Assembly: GCF_003944795.1 (NCBI RefSeq) | Contig: NZ_RWBG01000001.1 | Coordinates: 496,001 to 560,000, forward strand | Origin: Mangrovimonas spongiae | Lineage (GTDB): Bacteria > Bacteroidota > Bacteroidia > Flavobacteriales > Flavobacteriaceae | DNA: 64,000 nucleotides | Reading direction: 5' to 3' | Part shown: positions 50,859 through 57,624 of the stretch, in pieces | Layout of the letters: each line of letters starts with the position of its first letter | Numbering within the stretch: the first letter of the stretch is position 1 | Notes under the pieces: model-generated | What the model saw: only the letters and a program-made list of their open reading frames with translations | Databases searched by the model: none | Told to the model about the DNA's origin: nothing | Program-made: the position numbers and the translations under genes

Positions 50859-51893
50859 CTATAAAATGCTTTTTGCTAAATACTTGGCATCTTTTTTTAT
50901 GCCTCCTAAAGTAGCAGATCCTCTTGTGTGTAACCATGGTAATCCTATAAAATAGAGTCCTTTTGTAGTGCTTATTCCTCTGTGGTGTTTTGGGTAGCCG
51001 TCTTGATTAAGTTCAATATTTTTTATCCAATTAAAATTGGGTTTGTAGCCTGTTGCCCAAACAATGTTTTTAACATCGTTAAGTGTTTTTTTAGAGGTTT
51101 TAATCGTGTTATTATCTGCATCTAAAGTGTAACCTACAGGAGTAACATTATCCCGTTTAATAATAGATTTGACATCGGTGCCAATTATGGGTTGTTTAGA
51201 CTTGCTAATCTTTTTACCTATCCATGAGTTTTTACTAAAACTCAAAAAACCTGTTATGGTAAACCACCACCAAAGTGTTTTTCCTAAAATTTCTTGAGGC
51301 AAGGTTCTTATGTTAGTGTCTCCAGAAAAATAGGTGGTTTCTGAGGTGTTTTTAGAAATTTCATCTAGAATTTGAAACCCGCTGTCGCCACCACCAACAA
51401 CTAAAGTTGCCCCTTTTTGTAATTGCTCTGGATTTTTATAATAATTGCTGTGTATTTGAAACATCTCCTCGGAAAGTTTGTTGTGAAACTTCGGTGTGTA
51501 TGGGATGTGAAACGGTCCAGTCGCCACAATAACTTCTTTACATGTTAAATTGCCTTGATTGGTTTTTATAATAAAATGATTGTTTGTTTTCTCAATGCTT
51601 TCAGCAAGGGTATTTAATTGTACTGGAAAATCAAATTTTTTTACATAAGCTTTAAAATAATCGGCAACTTCATATTTATCTGGATAATGTCCTTTTGGGG
51701 CAGGAAAAGGCATGCCTGCCAAATGATTAAATTCGGTTGGCGTAAATAATTTTAATGAGTTCCAACGGTTAAGCCAAGAGGCGCCAATTTGGTCTTCTTT
51801 ATCTATGATTAAAAAATCTTTGTTACGCTGTTTTAAAAAATACGCCATAGAAAGTCCAGCTTGAGCTGCACCAATTATTATAAAATCCTTCAT
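50859..51893 (-). CDS. Flavin-dependent monooxygenase-like oxidoreductase (CzcO-like)
   Basis: The 344-residue protein has an FAD-binding start MKDFIIIGAAQAGLSMAYFL (the usual GAGxAG is here GAAQAG, residues 8-13), a NADP-binding TLVVGGGDSGFQILDE segment, the ATGPFHIP motif and a second ATG motif in IVWATGYKPNF. This layout fits the class often annotated CzcO, found with Czc genes. It is cytoplasmic. The substrate is unknown. It lies immediately upstream of the metal efflux genes and on the same strand, which supports a link, but a separate unit is possible. Confidence 0.85.
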   Translation of the reverse strand: MKDFIIIGAAQAGLSMAYFLKQRNKDFLIIDKEDQIGASWLNRWNSLKLFTPTEFNHLAGMPFPAPKGHYPDKYEVADYFKAYVKKFDFPVQLNTLAESIEKTNNHFIIKTNQGNLTCKEVIVATGPFHIPYTPKFHNKLSEEMFQIHSNYYKNPEQLQKGATLVVGGGDSGFQILDEISKNTSETTYFSGDTNIRTLPQEILGKTLWWWFTITGFLSFSKNSWIGKKISKSKQPIIGTDVKSIIKRDNVTPVGYTLDADNNTIKTSKKTLNDVKNIVWATGYKPNFNWIKNIELNQDGYPKHHRGISTTKGLYFIGLPWLHTRGSATLGGIKKDAKYLAKSIL

Positions 51894-52062
51894 GTATACA
51901 ATTGTGGTTGTTGGGGAGTATACATCTTTTCGTGGTTTTATACAAGTTGAAGCGGCGTGTATTTTTTAAACATTACACATATTTCCTATAATTCCCACTT
52001 ATTACTTCAAGTTGGTGTTTTAGGGTTTAAATCTTTAGCTTAATTTAAAAGTTTTTTAGATA

Positions 52063-52081
52063 ATTACGGTTTTTCCGTAAT
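52063..52081. promoter_or_regulatory. Perfect inverted repeat ATTACGG-N5-CCGTAAT
   Basis: Seven-base arms ATTACGG and CCGTAAT around TTTTT, about 140 bases upstream of the lipoprotein ATG at 52221. It could be an operator for a dimeric regulator; a hairpin role is possible since the loop is only five bases. Confidence 0.5.
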
Positions 52082-52116
52082 GGTTTAGCTGTATTTGGGT
52101 GGTATACTAGGCAAAA

Positions 52117-52132
52117 TACGTAGTTATACGTA
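52117..52132. promoter_or_regulatory. Paired TACGTA elements
   Basis: Two TACGTA palindromes four bases apart (TACGTA-GTTA-TACGTA). The first starts 35 bases after the end of the ATTACGG repeat. Together they form a clustered symmetric motif upstream of the lipoprotein. Confidence 0.45.
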
Positions 52133-52220
52133 TAAAAAACCTAAGGCTTATGTAATAATTTGCTACCAATAACACCATTTAAAAAGCAAAACTATTTAAT
52201 TTTATAAAGTGTTTAAACTT

Positions 52221-53756
52221 ATGGAGAAAAGAAACCGATTAAAAATTCCCTTAAAATCTATAGTATTACTGTTTGGTGTTTTATTTATATTAACCAATTG
52301 CCAGTACGACGATACTGTAGGAGACATTAATGGCACCCAAGACCAAGTAAAAAGCAAGATACCTTTTAAATTAAAAGAGAAAACCTTTGCCGAGTTACAT
52401 GATGATTCTAGGTTTGTAGGTGCAGTAAACCATGTTTTTAGTAAAGGAAAAGCTAATGCAAATTTTAATGCTAGAACAGTTATGGAAGAGCAATATGGGT
52501 TTACCATAGACTCCACACTAATAAAAGAAATTTCAACAGAAGGTTATACGTCTTACACGTTTTTTATTCGTAGAGATACCATTTCTGATAATTTTATTGA
52601 AAATCTAGTGGTAGAAATAGACAGTACAAATATTCCAAAAGCATATATCATTAAATATGTATTGAATTCAGAATCTAGATACATTGCAGATGATAAGGCA
52701 TATATTTTAGATGCAGAAACTGAAATAACACCTATAGAGTATAATAATTCACAACTTAAGACAACTTACGACTCTTATGGTTGTGTTATTACATTAATGT
52801 GTCCTTGGAAAGGAGATCATCCAGCAGGAGATGCTTGTATTGCTGCAGACAGGGGTGATTTGTATTGGTCCGATCCTGAGTGTCCAGAATTTCCTACTAG
52901 TAGCGGAACGTCTTCTAGTGATGGTGGTGATGGCGGCGGTGGTGGAAGCGGCGGTAGTTCTTCTGATGGTAGTGATGATGACTTTGACCACAGTTGCAAG
53001 GGTTGTGGTGATACAGGTGAAGTTATAACAACACCTATTATTGATGAGGAGATTCAAGAGACGGAAGAAGACTGCATAAAATTAAAAAATTTAATTAGCA
53101 AATCCGTTACTAACCAACTACCAAGAAAAGAAGTTGGAACATTATTGAACCAACTTCAGGATAGTTCATCTACTACCACAAAAGAAATGGGATATTTTCT
53201 AAATCCAACAGATACAACAGAATCTCAATTTATTCCTTCTTATTTTGAAGGTGAAGAAAATGCAGACGAAGTTGCTATGGATTTAGGAACAAATGCTGTA
53301 AGTGTTTTAATGCACCTACATTACAACAACGAAACAGAAAATAAAAAACAACTTTCAGTTTTCTCACTACAAGATATTTACGAAATGTATCAATTTATCG
53401 GTACTGGTCATATTTTTAGCCCAAATACGTTTACTAATTTCTTAACAACCGAACATGGCACAAATTATGCTATACAAATTAACGACTCTAATGCTTTTGT
53501 GAATTCAAGTTTCGCTATTAAATATTTTATAGGCTGGGAGTTTAGCAATTTTCGTGAAGAAGCTGAAAACCAATACGGAGCTAAACGATATAATATATTG
53601 CCAGACAAAACTAATGGACAAAATGAATTAGCATTTACTAAATTTTTAGCAAACGAAAATTTAGGCTTAACATTATTTAGAGCGAATGATGATTTTACAG
53701 AATTCACAAAAATAGAATATAAAAACGGAACATTTAAAGAAACACCTTGTAACTAA
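52221..53756 (+). CDS. Lipoprotein with a Gly/Ser-rich linker, possible diverged JAMM-like domain
   Basis: Starting at the ATG at 52221 (a GTG four codons earlier is less likely), the 511-residue SPII lipoprotein (LTNC, Cys27) has an N-terminal domain (about 30-200), a CPWKGDHPAGDACIAADRGD segment, a Gly/Ser/Asp linker near 225-255 and a CKGCGDTGE knuckle. The C-terminal domain has HLH (His365, His367) and a later FSLQDIY (Ser382, Asp385), a set reminiscent of JAMM-type H-x-H...S-x-x-D sites, though the spacing is wrong for a classical JAMM protease. Unrecognised family. It heads the plus-strand island of exported proteins. Confidence 0.7.
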   Translation: MEKRNRLKIPLKSIVLLFGVLFILTNCQYDDTVGDINGTQDQVKSKIPFKLKEKTFAELHDDSRFVGAVNHVFSKGKANANFNARTVMEEQYGFTIDSTLIKEISTEGYTSYTFFIRRDTISDNFIENLVVEIDSTNIPKAYIIKYVLNSESRYIADDKAYILDAETEITPIEYNNSQLKTTYDSYGCVITLMCPWKGDHPAGDACIAADRGDLYWSDPECPEFPTSSGTSSSDGGDGGGGGSGGSSSDGSDDDFDHSCKGCGDTGEVITTPIIDEEIQETEEDCIKLKNLISKSVTNQLPRKEVGTLLNQLQDSSSTTTKEMGYFLNPTDTTESQFIPSYFEGEENADEVAMDLGTNAVSVLMHLHYNNETENKKQLSVFSLQDIYEMYQFIGTGHIFSPNTFTNFLTTEHGTNYAIQINDSNAFVNSSFAIKYFIGWEFSNFREEAENQYGAKRYNILPDKTNGQNELAFTKFLANENLGLTLFRANDDFTEFTKIEYKNGTFKETPCN

Positions 53757-53770
53757 AAACATATAAAAAA

Positions 53771-54388
53771 ATGAAAAATATAATTTTAACTTTAATCATA
53801 TTATTTACATTAAGTTGTAAAGCGCAATCACCAATCGTAAACATAGCATCAGATTATGATTCTGATGATATTGTAGATGGTTGTTATTTAAAAGATGTCA
53901 ATAACTCTTTTGCACCATTTATAGGTACTTGGCAATGGACTAATGGAACGGATACACTTACTATAGTTTTTTCTAAAATTGAAATGGTCTACAATAATTT
54001 AAGTGAAATGTATACGGATCAATTGATTGGTAAATACAAATATGTAGAAAATGGTGTAGAAATATTTAATACATTAGATTATGATATTAATGCTAATAAC
54101 GCATGGGATTTACACCCAAACTACCCTAAAAGAATGTTAGCTCCAATGTTAGGAGCATGTTATCGTAATACAACACTTGCAGATTTTTCATTTATGGACT
54201 ATTTAAAAGATAAAGGAGAAGTAGCTAAGTTTGAATTATTAGATTTACTAACAGATTTAAATGGTGAATTTAATGTTACTCAAGCTAAACTAACTTTAAG
54301 CAATAGAGAACATTGGAATGTAAATGGACAAAACCCAAGAGACCCAGAGTTTACCATACCAAATAATATAACTCTAACAAAACAATAA
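53771..54388 (+). CDS. DUF6705-type small exported protein
   Basis: The 205-residue protein has a short leader ending LFTLSCKAQS (Cys16), typical of the DUF6705 group of flavobacterial small exported proteins. The mature part is a lipocalin-like beta barrel with FIGTWQWTNGTDTLTIVFSK, then DQLIGKYKYVENGVEIFN. It is 14 bases downstream of the preceding lipoprotein. No function is known. It is one of at least three DUF6705-type sequences in the island (with 56670 and the remnant near 57.5 kb). Confidence 0.7.
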   Translation: MKNIILTLIILFTLSCKAQSPIVNIASDYDSDDIVDGCYLKDVNNSFAPFIGTWQWTNGTDTLTIVFSKIEMVYNNLSEMYTDQLIGKYKYVENGVEIFNTLDYDINANNAWDLHPNYPKRMLAPMLGACYRNTTLADFSFMDYLKDKGEVAKFELLDLLTDLNGEFNVTQAKLTLSNREHWNVNGQNPRDPEFTIPNNITLTKQ

Positions 54389-54458
54389 AAACTAACCACA
54401 ACCACGTATATAAAAAATAGTAGTTAAGGGGTAAACTTAAAGTTTAGTTCTTTTCTGC

Positions 54459-54466
54459 TATCTTTG
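54459..54466 (+). promoter_or_regulatory. -7 box (TATCTTTG), far upstream of the 54624 gene
   Basis: TATCTTTG matches the consensus but is 157 bases before the next start codon, so a long leader or another target is implied. Confidence 0.35.
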
Positions 54467-54539
54467 TTTCACGACAGAAAAATAGCACATATAAGCCTAC
54501 TGCTTTTCATATGCGAGACCTTTGTAGCCAATTAGAGAA

Positions 54540-54565
54540 ATGAACTTTCCTGAAATAGGTTGACT
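54540..54565. repeat. 26-base direct repeat, copy 1
   Basis: Starts ATGAACTTTCC and ends GTTGACT. It matches 57535-57560 at 22 of 26 positions, including a perfect 14-base core CTTTCCTGAAATAG. The core could be a relic of an insertion-sequence end; not confirmed. Confidence 0.5.
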
Positions 54566-54623
54566 AAAAATTAATCATTTAATTAAAGTTGAGTGATTTT
54601 AGAAACGTAGAGTTTATAAAACA

Positions 54624-55019
54624 ATGAAAACAGCACAAAGAATTTTAAGTGTAAGCATATTGGTTATAGCACTCTTGGGGTTTGCTCAATCACAACAGCA
54701 ACCAACCGAAGAAGAGCTTATTGTTGGCACTTGGCATATTGAAGAAAACCCTTCCGACTATTTGTTTGTTGTGAATAATGATTACACCGCAACAAAAGAG
54801 TATGGTGGTGATTTTGAAACCGACTATTATAGTTGGCAAATAACCGAATCACAAACCCCAAGTGGTTTAACCGTTAGCCATTTAATTTTAACTAATATAG
54901 CTAACACTGACGAGCAATATGATTACGAGATCGATACCTTAAATAATGAGAGGTTAGTTTTGATATATCAACGCCCTGGAGGTGGTATAGGTAAGTTAAC
55001 CACCTATTTACGCCAATAG
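54624..55019 (+). CDS. Small exported lipocalin-like protein
   Basis: The 131-residue product has a leader ending LGFAQSQ and a mature domain starting EEELIVGTWHIEENPSDYLFVVNNDYTAT, followed by DYYSWQITES and ending LTTYLRQ. The G-T-W start and strand pattern are lipocalin-like and resemble the DUF6705 neighbours without clear identity. The function is unknown. The next start codon is 12 bases downstream. Confidence 0.65.
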   Translation: MKTAQRILSVSILVIALLGFAQSQQQPTEEELIVGTWHIEENPSDYLFVVNNDYTATKEYGGDFETDYYSWQITESQTPSGLTVSHLILTNIANTDEQYDYEIDTLNNERLVLIYQRPGGGIGKLTTYLRQ

Positions 55020-55031
55020 TGTTCGCAAACA

Positions 55032-55499
55032 ATGAAAAAGAGTAATTTTATAATTCCAATGTTATTTTTCTTTGCAATAAGCTGTAAGGCTCAAAATAAC
55101 TCGATAAGTAAAAACCAAGCAACAATTAATGATCATATAGTCTTTAAAGCTTCAAGCAATTTTTTAATTGAAAATTTTGGCCAACCAGAAAGTATTGAAA
55201 GTTATTTTTTTGAAACTGAGGATTCATCGGGTGAAATTTATCATTATTTAGGAGCCTCTTTTTATCTATTAGATGACAAAATTGATAGTTTTGAAATTGA
55301 CTCAAATCTATACAACTTCACGAGTAATAGTATTTCGGTAGGGGATAGTATTGATTCAATTCAAAATATATATCCATTTAGTTACTCAAACAGAGAGAAT
55401 GGGGAAATCATAATCACTTTTACTGATGCAGATTATTTTATTTCAATACATTATGACGCTAATGATTTTATTCATAAAATAAATCTAAATGTATATTAA
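55032..55499 (+). CDS. Small exported protein, island paralogue A
   Basis: The 155-residue protein has a leader ending FAISCKAQN (Cys18). The mature part, LIENFGQPESIES, GEIYHYLGASFYLLDDKIDSFEI, SISVGDSIDSI, IITFTDADYFISIHYDANDFIHKI, follows the same order as the proteins at 55558 and 56103. The pattern of short strands around SxGD resembles a BLIP/SmpA-like fold, inferred only. A 38-base part of its leader-coding sequence is identical to one in the gene at 56670. Confidence 0.65.
   Translation: MKKSNFIIPMLFFFAISCKAQNNSISKNQATINDHIVFKASSNFLIENFGQPESIESYFFETEDSSGEIYHYLGASFYLLDDKIDSFEIDSNLYNFTSNSISVGDSIDSIQNIYPFSYSNRENGEIIITFTDADYFISIHYDANDFIHKINLNVY
55050..55087 (+). repeat. 38-base repeat in signal-peptide coding region, copy 1
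   Basis: Perfectly identical to 56688-56725, covering the core of the leader IPMLFFFAISC. The mature proteins are unrelated, so the leader appears recycled. Confidence 0.9.
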
Positions 55500-55557
55500 A
55501 AAAGACTCCTTTCGCCACTACAAGAATTTTTACATAGTGGTTGGGTTAAAACATCAT

Positions 55558-56076
55558 ATGAAAAAAGCAATAACAATATTAGCATTCTTTTTTATAGGAA
55601 TGGGTTGTAAGTCACAACCAGCAACAAATGAACTTACTCAGGAGCAATTTGATAACATAAGAATTGATGGAATTCTTAAGTTGGATATTGAGCAAACAAA
55701 TGGTGATGTTGAAGAAATGGCATCTCTTTTTGGAACGCCACAATCCATGGTTGACAAAGGTGTTGAAATTGGAGAACATACTAGAAAGTTTGTTTATGTC
55801 AATAACTCCTGTATTGTTTTTAATGGCTTATCTTCTAACTTAACAACACCAAGCATTTCTTATTTTAATGTAAATTCCATCACGATAAATAATCAAACAG
55901 CAAGTATTGGAGATAACATCAATGTGTTAGGTGACGACATAATTATGAATGAGAATGTTGATGGAACTCAGTCTATTATTTTTTCTCTTTTTGATTATGA
56001 TGGGTTTTCAATTATAATTGAATTTGACCAAAGCTCAGATTTGATCACTAAAATTGAGTATTTTGTTTGGACTTAA
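55558..56076 (+). CDS. Small exported protein, island paralogue B
   Basis: From the ATG at 55558 the 172-residue product has a leader ending GMGCKSQ (Cys17), then EQFDNIRIDGILKLDIEQT, MASLFGTPQSMVDKG, SYFNVNSITINNQTASIGDNINVLGDD and FSIIIEFDQSSDLITKIEY. It is a clear paralogue of the frameshifted gene downstream and a more distant relative of the gene at 55032. The region 5' of the ATG (from 55489) is open but leader-less and unlikely to be translated. Confidence 0.7.
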   Translation: MKKAITILAFFFIGMGCKSQPATNELTQEQFDNIRIDGILKLDIEQTNGDVEEMASLFGTPQSMVDKGVEIGEHTRKFVYVNNSCIVFNGLSSNLTTPSISYFNVNSITINNQTASIGDNINVLGDDIIMNENVDGTQSIIFSLFDYDGFSIIIEFDQSSDLITKIEYFVWT

Positions 56077-56102
56077 GTAATTTCTTTGCTAAAGATGGAA
56101 TT

Positions 56103-56617
56103 ATGATGAAAAGCATAGCTTTAATATTATTAATAGTTTTTACAAGTGTGGCACAATGCCAAACAGCTAATGTAATTTCAGAAACAGAGTTTAACGACAT
56201 AGAGATTAATGGCAACAAATTAATTGATATAAAAGATACATATGGCAATCAAAATGCTATGGCGTTGTTATTTGGAGTGGCAGATGAAACAATTATCGAT
56301 TCTGATGGAGAATTTCACATTATACATATAACGGATTTAGCATTGGTTTTTCAGCTATGACAAGCAGTGACCAAAGCCAAACCGAAATAGGAAGTTTTGA
56401 GATTGTCAATAGTAATTATAATATTACAATTCAAGGAACGACAATAACTGTAGGTGATAACATAAGTCTTTTAGGCGATGTGGTATTTAACACAATGAAC
56501 AATGGAGACCAAAGCATTGTTTATATGCCTTGTGATGGATGTAATAATTTTATTTCCATAAGGTTCAATCAAGAAACTAATGTTATTTCCAAAATAATAT
56601 ATATCGAAAAAACATAG
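56103..56617 (+). pseudogene. Small exported protein, island paralogue C, with a -1 frameshift
   Basis: From the ATG at 56103 one frame encodes a leader (IALILLIVFTSVAQCQ) and EFNDIEINGNKLIDIKDTYGN up to about 56320, then ends prematurely at 56360. The frame one base back continues in-register with the paralogue at 55558: YTYNGFSIGFSAMTSSDQSQ, TITVGDNISLLGDVVFN and ISIRFNQETNVISKI. A single missing base near 56316-56322 explains the break. The separate downstream frame starting at 56357 is thus not an independent gene. Either a true pseudogene or a sequence error. Confidence 0.8.
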
Positions 56618-56669
56618 CCTACAGTAGCGGCTCTAAAGATTATAATCCGATTGCAAACTGTAATCAATT

Positions 56670-57101
56670 ATGAAAACAATAGCTTTAATAATTCCAATGT
56701 TATTTTTCTTTGCAATAAGCTGTAAAGCTCAATCTCAAACAAATTTATATGATGCTCAGGAAATTACAGGTGTATGGAATTGGCAAAATGATAACGGAAA
56801 GCATATAACAGAAATAAAACTTAACTTTGTTGATTCAAATGAAAATGAATTACAAGGTAATTATTGTTCTGTGTTTTTTAACGGTTCTAAGGTTGATTGC
56901 GAGGAACTTGAGTCCTCATATTGTATTAATTTAAGTCGAACAGAGGATAATACTTACGAAGGAACATTTCAAAGTTTTTCTCATGGCGGTACAGGAACAT
57001 TAAGAATTATCTATGATGCTATTAATGATAGTATAACTTTAGATGTGTTAACTAGTGAAGGTGTTTTTTATTTACCACAGCATACCACATTTAATAGGTA
57101 G
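56670..57101 (+). CDS. DUF6705-type small exported protein
   Basis: The 143-residue protein has a leader ending FAISCKAQS (Cys18) and a mature domain with ITGVWNWQNDNGKHITEIKLNF, LQGNYCSVFFNG and GTFQSFSHGGTGTLRIIYD. The G-V-W-x-W start and strand order make it lipocalin-like and a relative of the protein at 53771. A 70-base stretch containing its 3' end recurs at 57555-57624 with three mismatches. No known function. Confidence 0.7.
   Translation: MKTIALIIPMLFFFAISCKAQSQTNLYDAQEITGVWNWQNDNGKHITEIKLNFVDSNENELQGNYCSVFFNGSKVDCEELESSYCINLSRTEDNTYEGTFQSFSHGGTGTLRIIYDAINDSITLDVLTSEGVFYLPQHTTFNR
56688..56725 (+). repeat. 38-base repeat in signal-peptide coding region, copy 2
   Basis: Identical to 55050-55087; see that entry. 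Confidence 0.9.
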
Positions 57102-57117
57102 AGTTATGTTTTAAAAA
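57048..57117 (+). repeat. 70-base direct repeat, copy 1 (3' end of DUF6705-type gene)
   Basis: Starts TTAACTAGTGAAGG and runs past the stop codon. It matches 57555-57624 at 67 of 70 positions. Confidence 0.9.
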
Positions 57118-57128
57118 AACCGATCTAT

Positions 57129-57428
57129 ATGCCTAATAAAGTACCAGATTACCCTATGTTGTTTTACATAGTTAGAATAGTAAACATATTTTGTTTATTG
57201 GTTTATCTTTTTTTTGTGCTTTTTGAAGTGATTTATGGCTATCTTTATTTATTGGTCTATTTCTATTTTTGGTTATTGATCGTTCTTTCAATCATTGAGA
57301 TAGGGTATGTTATTAAAGGCGATAAAGAGCTTTTTAAGAAAAAAAGAGTAACAAATATCTTTTTTCTAATTATTTATTTTTTAACTATTGCTATTGTCTT
57401 TTTCCCTATTATTTTAAACTTTTTCTAG
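57129..57428 (+). CDS. Small three-TM membrane protein
   Basis: The 99-residue protein is very hydrophobic, with segments at about 10-32 (FYIVRIVNIFCLLVYLFFVLF), 38-60 (YLYLLVYFYFWLLIVLSIIE) and 75-97 (NIFFLIIYFLTIAIVFFPII), separated by a charged KGDKELFKKKR loop. No family recognised. It is the last complete plus-strand gene of the island. Confidence 0.55.
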   Translation: MPNKVPDYPMLFYIVRIVNIFCLLVYLFFVLFEVIYGYLYLLVYFYFWLLIVLSIIEIGYVIKGDKELFKKKRVTNIFFLIIYFLTIAIVFFPIILNFF

Positions 57429-57534
57429 AATTAATTTTTTTAAAAAATTCATAAAAATAATTTAATAATATTGTGCGTATTAGGCTTTATTTTTAGTTGC
57501 AAAGCACAGCTTCAACTTGAAAGACTTAATAATT

Positions 57535-57560
57535 ATGTGCTTTCCTGAAATAGTTTAACT
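57535..57560. repeat. 26-base direct repeat, copy 2
   Basis: Matches 54540-54565; lies exactly at the junction between the leader remnant and the duplicated 3' end. Confidence 0.5.
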
Positions 57561-57624
57561 AGTGAAGGTGTTTTTTATTTACCATAACATGCCACATTTA
57601 ATAGGTAGAGTTATGTTTTAAAAA
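57555..57624 (+). repeat. 70-base direct repeat, copy 2
   Basis: Copy of 57048-57117 with three mismatches. It reaches seven bases into the 3' end of the large minus-strand gene, covering its stop codon. Confidence 0.9.

Larger units (their letters stand above)
51894..52220. other. Intergenic region with candidate regulatory palindromes
   Basis: About 330 bases with no coding potential seen. It separates a minus-strand and a plus-strand gene, so it must hold two promoters, yet no perfect TAnnTTTG box was found. Two short symmetric elements stand out (52063-52081 and 52117-52132; separate entries). Confidence 0.6.
54389..54623 (+). other. Intergenic region with a promoter-like box and a 26-base repeat
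   Basis: The 235-base gap contains an AAACTTAAAGTTT palindrome (54433-54445), a -7 box TATCTTTG (54459-54466) and the 26-base sequence 54540-54565 that recurs at 57535-57560 (22 of 26 identical). Only tiny open frames were seen. The repeat resembles a mobile-element end. Confidence 0.5.
57450..57624 (+). pseudogene. Eroded remnant of a DUF6705-type gene
   Basis: From 57450 the bases read IHKNNLIILCVLGFIFSCKAQ, a DUF6705-type leader with the start ATG replaced by CAT. After SCKAQ it continues 12 residues to a TGA at 57546-57548, and then directly follows the 70-base copy of the 3' end of the DUF6705 gene (57555-57624). It is a gene whose middle has been lost. The 26-base repeat (57535-57560) sits at the junction. 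Confidence 0.75.

Noticed and set aside
52794-53057. Minus-strand frames opposite the 52 kb lipoprotein
   Set aside because: Low-complexity antisense of the Gly/Ser linker coding region.
56357-56617. A separate 86-residue gene starting at ATG 56357
   Set aside because: It has no leader and aligns with the second half of the paralogue at 55558; it is the frameshifted tail of the gene at 56103.
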